NCBI RefSeq assembly: GCF_032854445.1
Contig: NW_027017960.1
Location: forward strand, 124,001 to 188,000
Direction of reading: 5' to 3'
Length of the DNA stretch: 64,000 bases
Origin: Liolophura sinensis
Taxonomy: Eukaryota > Mollusca > Polyplacophora > Chitonida > Chitonidae
The translations under genes and the position numbers were made by a program. Under the pieces are notes generated by a model, which did no database searches, was not told the DNA's origin, and saw only the letters and a list, made by a program, of their open reading frames with translations. Position 1 is the stretch's first letter. The number at the start of each line of letters is the position of its first letter. Positions 33,870 to 46,300 of this stretch are shown one piece after another.

Positions 33870-34145
33870 AACCTTTTGCAGGATAACTACAGTTGGTCAT
33901 CGTGTTCAGGTTTCCGCCCAAACGTCTGTCCCACGGGGAAACCTTCTTCATGATAACCCTCCGCAGGATAACTACAGATGGTCATCGTGTTTAGGTTTCT
34001 GCCTAAATGCCTGTCTCACGTGGAAACGCCCTGCCTGCTAACCCTCCCTGCAGGATAACTACAGTTGGTCATCGTGTCCAGATTTCAGTCTAAACGTCTG
34101 CCTCATCAGGAAACCGTCTACATGATAACCTTCCTGAAGATAACT
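33870..34145. repeat. 84-base minisatellite upstream of gene B
   Basis: About three copies are present in the opposite orientation to the array at 25,900, with aggataactacagttggtca and catgataaccttcctgaaga marking units. It ends about 155 bases before the gene B start codon. Confidence 0.9.
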
Positions 34146-34209
34146 AGAGTTTTCTCCGAAAACTTAACGCAATTTCACGACAATTTCTTTCAACGTACAT
34201 GATCCCTTC

Positions 34210-34299
34210 CAGACCATACTGTCCTGAAAACTTCAAAGTGTTCACCTTATAGTGAATCAACAGCTGATCAGACCCTGGCAATAACGCCCAAACGGAGAC
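34210..34299 (+). promoter_or_regulatory. Conserved 5' flank of gene B
   Basis: It matches the 88 bases upstream of gene A (aaagtgttcaccttatagtg). An in-frame TAA here rules out the upstream start that is open in gene A. It is probably untranslated leader or core promoter. Confidence 0.5.
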
Positions 34300-34387
34300 A
34301 TGGGTGTGAACAAAGCATCGATCTTCCTGCTGTTCCCTTGCCTTTTGTTGATGGGATATTCTGTTATGTCTTCTGAAGATAAAGTTG
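34300..34387 (+). CDS. Gene B exon 1 (signal peptide)
   Basis: It begins MGVNKASIFLLFPCLLLMGY and ends GTT G|gtaagt. It is 88 bases, like gene A. Intron 1 is 34,388-36,685, much shorter than in A. Confidence 0.9.
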
Positions 34388-37300
34388 GTAAGTTGGAACC
34401 AATTCTTATTCCTCCAGGGAAGTTTTTTCTTGTGTTTTTTTTATTTTTATTTTTTATTTTAATTTTTTTTTTGGAGGTGGGGGGTAGTCTGGTGGGGAGG
34501 GGGGTGGTTGCCCTTGTGTGTTAATCAATTCCAACACTAGGTAGATAACATCAGCTACACAGTTATTGGACAGGGGATGGCTTGGGTCACTAGATCCACC
34601 AAACAGAGAAAGTTAGAATGTAATATGCTGATAGAAAAAGCATGATGCAAGATCACTTTGCACAAACCGTTTTCACATCCTAAAAACTCTTGAAAATACA
34701 TTTATTATCATATTTGTTGCGTGACGAAAAATTGTTGAATTTGAATATTAAGGTAACAAGCTTGTTACCTGACGTAGTTTATTCTACTGATCACGTGGTT
34801 TTATTTCCAGTGTATACGTTTGTAGTATTAAAATTCCGAACAGTTGCATTTTGCTAACATTCGCATATCACGTGACAGAAAACGCTTACATTTTTGAGCT
34901 ACTGAAATGATAGGACAGCACATGACTGTATGTGTCACGTTGTGTGTATTGCTAAGTTATTTTCGTTTGCATACCATCTGCATGAAGTTCAATTTCTAGC
35001 ATGTGACTCTGTGTGACATGTTGTCTGTATTGCTAAGGTACTTTATTTTGCATACAATCTGTATGAAAGTGTGACGGTGTGTGGCAGGTTGTCTGCATGG
35101 CCAAGGTAATTTATTTCCCAAGTCATCTGCAAGAAATTGACTTTCCAACGCGGGACTGTGTTTGCAACGTTGTCTGTATTGTGTTACATTCAACATAATG
35201 TTTTCCTAATATAATAGAATGGTTATGTTAAACTAAAGCAAAATAAGGCACAAATATAGCTACAGGTAGCGATGCCGGGCATCCAACGATGATCGGTCTG
35301 CCGGATAGTCTGTTCCTACAAACATTTCTTACGATTTATTAGCACCTCCAGCTTTTGTGGTGTTACTTTCTGTTAAATATAGTCTATGTCTAGTAATGGC
35401 ATACTGGCTGCTATTCCTGAAATGTCTCTATAGCATTATTTATACACGATGTGCCATCCCTTTCGTTTCGATGACGTCACTTCTGAATGTGCGCAAATGT
35501 TGCCTTCTTGCCCTGGGAAATCTCATGATGTTCCTCTCCTGTCTCTAGAGTCATTTGTAAAAGAGAATTAATCCCCTCTGCTTTTGACGATTTCTCATCA
35601 AATCATTATAACGGCCATCCATCAGTTCATACACGTTTACTTTTGCGGGAATTATGCCGTGCCACAGGTTCTAACTGTTCAGTGGAAAAGTAAGCGTGAT
35701 GAGACATGATTTAACGCGAGATATTCAAGTTGTAGTATTCAAGTTTTCGCAATATAAAAACTGTGCCCCTTCCAAACCTGTACAATATTTTGGCTATAGT
35801 GGAGAGGGGAAGCTCTTTGTAAAGTGTAATATTGCAATCTAAGACTATCATACTTAAAATTAAGACATAACACGTGCAATGTTAAAGATGTTAAACAAAC
35901 CTGATAACCTGATATGTTTATGTTACAACTTGAAAACAAGCATTATGTACTACAACATTTTTAAGTGTTGGCCCTCATAAAGTATTATACTGACACCAAG
36001 AAAGTGTGGAAAAAGTATGTTCGTTTCAAAAGAGTAATAGTACAGGTAGAATAGGTTTGGAACAATGGTGGCGTGGAAGTAAAAATTAGAACAAAACGGT
36101 TTCCGGCCAGGGAAGCATGCTGACTGTCATTTACACTGTAGTTTAATGGTGACAACGGTTTTGTACCAAGCGACAGCCACTGCTTCAGTCACTGGGGGAT
36201 AATTGATGAGTCTGGGGGAGAGAGAAAATTAATATAATTTATCATCTGCTGAACAACATCAAAAGCCATTCATCAATTCGTTGTAACTCGTGCACTTTTG
36301 ATTTATTACTTTAGAAGTTCAAGGAAGTGTTCCCACACAAGGGCAACTTTTGACATCAATGGAGTCCTTAATTTCTCCACATTATGTTCATGGCATCTTG
36401 TGAAAATGTGTTGTAAATCCGGGCTTCCTCTCACATTATTTTAGCAATGCCTAAACGTTTCTGTATTTCTGTTTCAGTTGCGTGTATGTATGTACTCACT
36501 AAAGCAATATGTCCAAAATATACTGAGAGAAATGATGTCATATATATAGTTATACACAGACTGCCTCAGATCCGATGGTGTTTCCTGCGATGTACAGATA
36601 GAGGCAATTATATTGTACAATTACTGATCGTCAGAAATTCTCTTTCAAAAATATAAAATTAAACAAAATTCTCATTTGACTTCAGTTTATCAACTGACAA
36701 TTGAGACGTGTGGAACCAGGTTGGCTGGTACGGAGTCTGATGTGATCGTTTTATTGTTCAACAAAACTGGTATAGAGTCAGAGACGACGATCTCTGGAAA
36801 AGAAGGAAGATTAGATACAAACAAGTAAGTATAGCCAAATTCGACATGCCCTTGCGTGAATTTACCACTAGTGTGATGAGACAAAACATGAACATATTTG
36901 TTTATTCTTTTATTTATTGATTGATTTATTTATCTGTTTATTTATTTATTTATTTGATTTTTGTTGAGCACCAAATCCCCAAGAATGTTTTACTTTTACC
37001 ATGCCGTCAAGTATTATCGCTGCATGAAACCGTAGTGCATATGAAAACCACTCACCTTTTGGCAAGTTGGTGAGGAACATTCCTGCAGGTGACGCACAAA
37101 AATGCACAACATATTGGTGGAAGTCAGGTGGTCATAAGCAGACTTTATAGGTTTCGCAAACGGCCATACGATGGTCTCACTCGTGCCCAACAGGTGTTGC
37201 CTACGTTAACATGGCAGTGTAGTCCAGAACCTTGTTTGGCGCTCGCTTGGCAATCAGCAGAGAGAGGTTGAAGCAAGAACACATGGCTAGTTGGCCCGTC

Positions 37301-40300
37301 CTAAGTATAATGCGACTGGTTGAGGTGCCATGTCTGGTTTCTTGGGCATGATTCTTTAGGGACACCATGGTCGCGGCCTGCCACAAGAAGACACACTAAA
37401 AATGTATGTACACATATCAAATGACCCCTCGTCTACATACGACTGAAAAACCTTCATACATACATACATACATACACACGCACACACACACACACACACA
37501 CACCGCATTAATGTATGAGAGGCCCCGCCCGTTTTCGTCATCGAAAATTGTTTTTATTAGTTTCTTCCATATCACGCTATGTATACATATTGATTTTGCT
37601 TGAAAACCCGATCCCGCACCTAACTCATCACATCGTGGTGTGGTCATTTTCGGGCGTTTAAAGTGCGTGAAAAGTGCGGCGCAATGACCCTCTCACCAAT
37701 GCATGTCTTGTCATTTGAAGTTCAGTTCATACTGGCTTCCTCTCCGGCCGTATGTCAGAAGATTTGCCAGCTACCTGCAAATAATCATGGCATTCCCCTG
37801 GGCTCTGCCCGCCTTTTTCTCACCATAGTGCTGGCCGCATTTGTGAAATATTCATGTATAAATAATTTAATGAGCGTGAATATACTTTTTACATGAATTT
37901 TTATCATGTTCGATGAATTTATCACCTGAAATATTTATTTTAGGGGTTGTGCAAGGTAAATCAGTAAATCAAAATCTGGTTTTCTAAATAATATACATTA
38001 CTGTATATCCCATCCATTTCAAAATGCTTTGATTTGCCTCACCGTGTGATAAAGCAACTCAAAGGGGCGTCACGACAATGTCGAAATTCCGCATTGCCTT
38101 TCTACATGGAAATGTTTCCATTGAGCTCTGTCCGGTTTCCTCCCACTGTGAATCCTTTCTTAAAAGTTCTGTAAGTCCAAAGTCGTGTAAAGCAGTTGCT
38201 GAACTGAATTAAGCTCGTGACTGCTAGCCACGAAGCACGTGTTCAATCTTACTCAGGCATGAGAAAGCCTTTTAGTTCCAATGGATGAGACGATCTGCAT
38301 AGGCATCGAATCCTGTGCAGACTTCCAAAACAACATGGGTTTATTTTTTTTCATTTAGCAGCTATTCAATTGATATGAAATCCTGAAGCCTTACTGAGAA
38401 ATATTTCACTCATACTACATAGGCTAGGATTATGGAACGAAACAGGGCAGAGTCCTGCAAAACTCTCAACCATGTGCAGTTTGCTGTTAGTACGAGACAC
38501 GATGTCTGTATGACGTGAGCTCAGGATGACAGCATTGATGAGAGGCCCCTGGGTTACTGTGCTACTCTGACCACTTGGCTGCGCTTGAATATCCCTGTGT
38601 TGTTTTCAGTCTTTAAGTGTCGTTTTAGAATTTTGAGGAAATTTGAAATCAACAAGTAATGCCTCCGTCACAGTTTCCTCGTCAATGTTTACAGAAACCG
38701 GGAGAGCAAATTACATGTATATATACACAGCAGAGTCACGGAATGCGTTTGGCATATAAAGTTACCTCCCTTTGGTAAAATTCAGCATGGAAAAAAAGTC
38801 CCCAGGATCCACTATTCAATAATATAGGACTACGTTCGCCTTAAACTACAAATTACCGCATACGAGGGCGAACGTACCGTACTGTTGGACAGTGTGCTTT
38901 TTACAGACGTTCGAGCCATAGCAATTTAAATATATTCATTTTTCGGCAGAGGGGCGGGGATGGGGGTGGGTGGAGGCTAGTTTTGCGGTAACATCACTCT
39001 AGCACAACAGGGGGACACAGCAATAGCTAATGACTCATTTTCTTATGGCAAGAGCTTATGTACAAGAGTTTTATTATACCTTGGCGGTAACATCTTTATT
39101 CTCATATGACACACGACGATCGGTGACCTGCTGTGTCTTCAGCTCTACGGAAATGTCAAGGTTTGTGTAATATCTTGTATAAGCGCGTACAGGGCCACAA
39201 CAGTTTATGTAGAAATGTGGCCACAGACCCCCATTAGTTTTCCATAAGAGACAATGTTAACGTTTAGCGCTGTAGCTCAGTCCCAAACATTCCGTGACCA
39301 ATACGCTCTGGCGCATACTTGGCCCAGCCTGTGAGAAAGAGGCCATACAAATCTTGACATAGGTTGACCGTCAAAATCTGGGTCTTTCCATGCCGGCAGC
39401 TGGGAGAGGTGCCTAGCAACGCCAAGGGGGCGTCACTCGCAGCCTCATCACCACCTGTCTCTTTGTGTCCTGTCGCACGGAATTTCACTTCCATCATTAA
39501 AACTTATACCTGCCCAAAATTTGGACAATGTTCATCATTTTGATACCAAGCATGCACCTGTACACCAAAAACGGCAGACTGGCAGCAAAAAAAGACTTTA
39601 CGCCCTAAAATACACAGAACTACAATCGTCCTACCGAAAAACGGAAATTGTAATTGGGGTCTGTGTCCATGTAATGGCTGCGCCCATACCACACGACACT
39701 TGATCGCTGTTCACTGTTAATACAAACTGTATTGTACCTTTTACATACGAAACCTTGTTTGAATTAATTACATATTTTGGCGACGAGGATGGGATTGCTG
39801 CTGTAGAGTGTTCAGTCGATGGCTTCGCACGTAAAAATCGAGGAATTCGAAGAAAAGGTGAGCGGCAGTTGGACTGAATACATTGAACGTTTAGAACATT
39901 ATTTCATTGCTAATGACAATGAAGCTGAACGGAATAAGCGTTCAATCCTACTCAGTGTTTGTGGAGGAAGCACTTATAAACTTATAAGGAATTTAGTTGC
40001 ACCTGAAAAACCTGGCAAAAATACCTGGTGAAAATCGTCGGTGATCACCAGAGCATATTCAGATATGCAAAAACAATCGAATGAAGGCCCCAGGAGAGTC
40101 AGTTGCTGTGTTTGTGTGTGAATTACGTCGACTTTCTGAGCATTGTGACTTTAGACGATCTCTAAATGAAATGCTCACAGACATGTTGATATGTGGAGTG
40201 AAAGATGACAGAATCCAAAGAAGATTACTGTCGGAGCTTTGATTAACGTTCCAAAGGGCGTATGACGTAGCTACAGCTATGGAATTAGCAGCTAAAAACA

Positions 40301-43300
40301 CCCAGGACCTTCAACATACTCGGCAATCCACACAACCTGTAAAACAAACAGAAGTCAATAAAATGCGGGCCAAACCATGTAAAACTTCGTTTACAGTATG
40401 CTCTCGCTGTATGGGAAATCACGAGCCATCTACGCGTCGTCACATTCATTCAACCTGCGATTTCTGTAAAAAAAATGGGGACACATTGACCGGGCCTGTT
40501 GGAACAAGCTACAACGTAGTAATAATTCTGGTCAAGCGAAACAAAGTCACCTAAAGTGGTCAGGCCATAACACAAATAAACTGCGTCGAAAGACACAGCA
40601 GGCCAATCTTGTAGAACGAGAGGCCAACGCTTTGGGGGAGCCTTCAGCGTGACGGAGGCAGGAAAACATATAGGTTTGCCATGGACATTGCACATATTAC
40701 TGTTCAGTTAGAATTGGACACCGGAGCATCAGTTACTGTGTTAGATGAGAAGACATACAACCAGTTGAAAATTAGGAAACTTCAGAAATCCAGAGTGAAA
40801 CTGATGACCTACACAGGTGAGAACATTCCAGTATTAGGGACAGTTATGGTTCCGGTATTATACGATGGACAGTCCGCTAGTCTCACAGCAGTTGTCACTA
40901 AAGGCAACGTTCTTAACTTGCTAGGCAGAGACTGCTTAAGTCAAATCAGATTGAATTGGAGAGACATTTTCGAAATAAATCAAATCCCCAAATCAGTTAA
41001 AGTAGGAACTGTGTTGGACAAGTATCCTGACCTGTTCACAGAGGGATTAGGCACGTTTAAGGGAATTACGGCCAAGATAACTGTGAAGCAAAATGCTCAG
41101 CCTACATTCTTCAGACCAAGACCAGTACCGTACGCCCTACGTGAGAAAACTGACCTGGAATTGTGGAGACTTCAGTCAGAAGGGACAATAGAACCTTTGC
41201 AGTATTCTGAGTGGGCAGCCCCAATAGTATCAGTAGTGAAAAGTGACAAATCTATCCGTATCTGTGGGGACTACAAACAAACAGTTAATCAAGTTTCCAA
41301 ATTGGACAGCTATCCAGTTCCTAAGACTGAAGATTTGTATGCCACCCTTGGTGGTGGACAGAAGTTTACGAAGTTAGACCTGTCTCAAGCCAACCAATAA
41401 ATGCTACTGGACGAAGATTCTAAAGTTTTCACTGCAATTAACACTCCTAAGGGCTTATTTTAGTATAATAAACTACCATATGGGGTGTCCGGTGCACCTG
41501 GAATTTTCCAGAGGACGATGGAAAGTTTTCTTCAAGGTATTCCACATGTGTTAGTACGTCAAGACGACATACTAACAACTGGGAAAGATGATTCTGAACA
41601 CCTGGACATTTGGATCAGGTTTGTTCACGCCGCAGTAAAGCAGGAGTTCATCTGAAAAGGGACAAATGTTTCTTCGTGGTAGATGAGGTTGTCTTTCATG
41701 GACGTCGAATTACCATTGGACGACAAGATTCAAGCTATTCATGACACATCGTTACCTAAGAATATCACAGAATTGAAATTTTATTTAGGACCTTTGAACT
41801 ATTATTTTAAGTTCTTGATGAACCAGTCAACAGTACGGTCGCCACTGCATGAGCTCTTACGTAAAAACGTAAAGTGGCATTGGAGTAATAGACAGGAGGA
41901 CGCTTTCCTTAGGTCAAAAAGATTGTTACAGGCTTCAGATGTGTTAGTCCACTTCGACCCTAGCAAACCCTTGGTGTTAGATTATGCTACAGCAGAGAAA
42001 GCGTATTCCCAGCTGGAGAAAGAAGCCTTAGCCTTTCATCAATTTGCAAAAGTTTCATCAATTTCTTTATGGGAGACATTTTACCACAATGAGTGACCAC
42101 AAACCATTACTTGGACTGTTGGAAGAAACCAAGGGAATACCAGCCATGACAGCAGGACGTATCCAGCGCTGGGCATTAACATTGCCAGCCTACGAATATG
42201 AACTGGTCTACAGATCTGGTAAATCAAATGCAAATGCAGACGCTTTAAGTTGTTTGCCACTTTCTGATTCATCGGGTTGTAAAAATCCACAAATTCCAGG
42301 AGAAAAAATTTTACGCATGGAGCATTTGGACATGCATGGACCTGTAAACCCAAAACAGATCAAGCCAAGGACTCAGCGAGGCCCAGTGTTGTCCAGAGTA
42401 ATAAAATTTGTTCTCCAGGGCTGGTCAGATAAATGCCAGGAAGCAAATCTGCAATCGTTTTTTTTTTATAAGACGGACTGAACTCAATGTACACAATGGT
42501 TGTCTTCTATGGGGAGCACGTGTCATTGTACCTCTACAGGGACGTGAACAGGTGATACAGGAACTTTATCTAACTCATCCAGGGATTTCTCGTATAAAAA
42601 ACCTTGCTAGAAGCTATGTAATATGGACAATGAACTTGAAAACAAAGTACGCAGTTGTGCAGAGTGTCAGCTACATCAACGTACACCACAGGAAGCATTA
42701 TTACACCCATGAGAAAGCCCAGGTCGATCTTGGTCGAGAATTCACATCGATTATGCAGGACCATACATGGGGAAAATGTTTCTCTTAGCAATAGATTCCT
42801 ATACAAAGTGGCTGGAAATCTTCCCAGCTAATGGCTCGACTAGTTGTTCCACCATTGAGAAACTAAAACAATGTTTTGCCACCCACAGTCTACGGGATCA
42901 GATTGTGTCGGATAACGGAAAAAGCTTCACCAGTAAATAATTCAAGGAATTCACAAGACAAAGTAAAATTAACCACATCTTGACTTCTCCCTATCACCCA
43001 GCATTAAATGGGCCGGTAGAGCGAGCTGTTCAGTTCTTCAAAGGTGGTTCCATTCAGGACAAACTGAATCAGTAACTTTTTCAGTATAGAATCACACCAC
43101 AGGCCACAACCGGCTTGTCACCTGCTGAAATGTTGAAGAATCGAAGACCCAAATCCCGACTGGACGTATTGCACCCAGATATCCAAGGACGCATTGACAA
43201 GATGCAACAACAGCAGAAGACATATCATGATCGACATGCGAAAAGTCGCACTATACTGGAGAACGACAGGGTCTATGTTCGCAATTGTGGCAGAGAAGAG

Positions 43301-46300
43301 AAATGGATACCAGCAATTGCGCGGGAAAAGACAGGACCTTTGTCTTACCATGTTCAAACACCATGCGGACGAATCTGTCGTCGACACCAGGACCAGACTC
43401 CACTTCGCACTGATATCAGCGATAACAATGCTGTAGCCGTGCAGCAACGGCCATTCCCGGAGAATGTTCCAGATGTTATTGTGGAGAAATCGTTTCCTAC
43501 ATCCGTGACATCATCAGACATTGACATTAACTGCGGTAGTTCTCTTTGTAATAGTCATGTGGAGACTAATAATGTTCCAGAGACTACGCCAGTCTCTGAA
43601 CCAGCGCAACCTACCTTCTAGAGGCAGACTAACCAAGGAGTGAAGCGTTATCCTTCACGTCTTAGAGAATCACCCTCTTACTTGAAAGACTACATGTATG
43701 TTCAGTGACTCTTAATTGTAGATGTTTAACTTTCCTTTCGGTAATTGTTCATGGCAAAGAATTACTTTATGTTACACCGATACAAATGGTTCTACTGAGA
43801 CTGTGAGTAATTAACTTTGTGTCGTGATATTCCAAGTACTAGCATTACTGATGAACATGCATATTATTTCCACATTAACTGTTACCATTAGTAATGATTT
43901 ATTTTTTCCGTGTTAACATTTCGACTTAACAGTAATTATTAACTGAAGGTGGATGAATCTAATATCTTGTATCAGCGCGTACAGCGCCACAACAGTTTAT
44001 GTGCACGACACTTGATCGCTGTTCACTGTTAATACAAACCTTATTGTGTCTTTTACATACGAAGCCTTGTGGGACTTTATTACAGTTTGCCATGCCAAAC
44101 GCGATTACTTCTTCGAGCTCGATTTTCATGCTGCTTTCCGTGGGCGGCGCCATGTTGAACAACTTAATTTTCCTTAGCTATAACACAAGTAAATAGTTCT
44201 TTTTTATTTTGGATGTTTTTGATTAATTCAGATACAAGCTGGTGCATGAGTTTTATACAACTGACACAGATTTAGACTCAAGGATTCTAAAAATATTTAT
44301 TAAATATCTGATACTACTCCATCAGCAATTATTCTCAAATCTGAGGGGAAATCACTACACTGAAGGCGGCCATCTATATATGAGCCTTGTCTCGGTACCG
44401 TTGGATCACGTAGAAAGGTGTGATATCACACCAAGCACAGGACAGTCAGGTTGCACTATTAAACTGATCTCATTAGACCACATTTGTAGCTATATAACAA
44501 AAGAAGTTCGTTCGAGATCAGTTGCTTCCCACCAATGTTGAGTGCTTTATGCAAGTGAAAACTGGTATGATGTGGTAAAATGTGTCAGTGTTAGTGCATA
44601 TCGGTTCCTTCCAGCTATAAAACCTAATGTCGTAGTATAAGTTAAAACATCCGGAGTCAATCGTTAATAATCATTCAAACAAATGAGCCTGTAATAAGCA
44701 ATTCCTAATTTCCCCTCCTTTACAGGACGGATATCTACAATCTAACATCAAAGGACGCCGAAGACCTTGGTCCAGTATGCAAAGTCAGGCTTCATTTGAC
44801 AAACAGTGGTACTGATTTGTGGGCAATGAGGCATGTAAGTTTCTTTTATATTATATACGATCAAAAACGGCGGCTATCATTTTCAGTGATCCAGGAGCCT
44901 CTCACCAATAGTGTCACTGTGAGTCCAACTGATGCCAGCTGGCTTCTTCTCCGATCGTATGTGAGAAGGTCTAACATCAACTTACGGATGGTCGAGGAAT
45001 TCCCACGGGCTCTGTCCGGTTTCCTCCCATCGTAATGGGGGCTGCCGTAGTCTTAGTGAAATGTTCTTGAACAAGGCGTAAAACACCACTCAAATAAACA
45101 AATCAATAAATAAACGATCGGATTTATTTATTTCATTATGGATGGTTTAACACCGTTTCCAAGAATGACTCTTACACATGTCTGTGACGGGGTACTGATT
45201 AGCCCATTGTCAAAATGTACATAGGCTGGTTGAATGCAGTTTGGATTTGGAGAGAATGTTTACTTCTGTCTAATTATATAAAATATAGTGCTTCATGCAG
45301 ATCTTTGGGTCACTTCCTGAAAAATGTGTCAATGGTTTGCTTTTTTTGTACATATTGTATGATTTTAAGCAAGAGCTTGAACATTAAACATTTTCTTTCA
45401 CAATCAGTGAAGTTGCTGATTCAGTAACTAGAAACAACAAGTATTCATCGTACGAACAACGAGTGACAACAGATAGACATATACATTTTTTTTTCAAAAA
45501 CGGCTATCTGGCCTCTTTAGTAGACATGTCACATGCTTTCTTTAAAACACTAATGTTTTGGAGAAAACGTTGGAAATGATTTACTGAAAATGTCAATGTA
45601 ATAAAAAGGATACCTGCTTGTGTTTAAGAAAAAAACATATGTGTGAATAGTCGTATACATGTAACACGTTTATGAACAACACGTCTGCGTTCAAATAAAA
45701 CAGCAATACCTTTGAACATTAAAGCGTGTGTTTTTAGAGAGGAAGCTGTGTATCAATGCTGACTTCCCCTTCTGCCGGTATCCTTCAACCATACCGCTAT
45801 AGCCGCATTAGTGTACAAGGTCGCTTTCATCGCGCCTTGAAGTGGCGTTATTGAGGTGGTGTTATTGAGGTGGTGTTGTTGAGGTAGCGTCGCGACGTTG
45901 AATCCGCGCTATATAGCACGTGTGGTGAATAGGTAAGTGAACCAAGTTGGCTGGCAGATTATCAACCAATGGGTCCATCGCGCCAAAATGGACCAGTAAT
46001 CGACGTTTGTATATTCCGGCACGAATTTCATTGGTGTTCGCCTTGTTGAAAAGTCCGAGTGGTCGGCTGGTAGACTTTGATGTTGGGTTGTTGCACGCCA
46101 AAGCGGGTCAATGGGTGTGTTGGATTTTCCCGTTCAGATTTCGTTGACGACGCGTCGCATCCTCTAATGAACGGCGGGCGGGACGAACCAATGAACGACG
46201 AGTGAGCAAAACGTCGGCTTTTAATGTTGGGTTGAACAGTTCTGTCGCGCCAAAATTGACAAATGGGCGACGGGTAGACCAAGAAACAAAAGTTTAAGAA

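Larger units (their letters stand above)
39166..44084 (+). mobile_element. Decayed Ty3/Gypsy LTR retrotransposon
   Basis: It inserted in intron 2 of gene B with a perfect 5-base target duplication gtttg (39,161-39,165 and 44,085-44,089). Gene A keeps the unoccupied site (minus strand of about 15,175-15,200, reading aagatttgccatgcc). The LTRs begin TGTAATATC/TCTAATATC and end TTACA. After the 5' LTR comes tattttggcgacgaggatgg, the type of leader seen in Gypsy elements. Gag and pol are full of stops and frameshifts. The two LTRs differ by roughly 15% over their last 70 bases, so the insertion is old but younger than the duplication. Confidence 0.95.
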
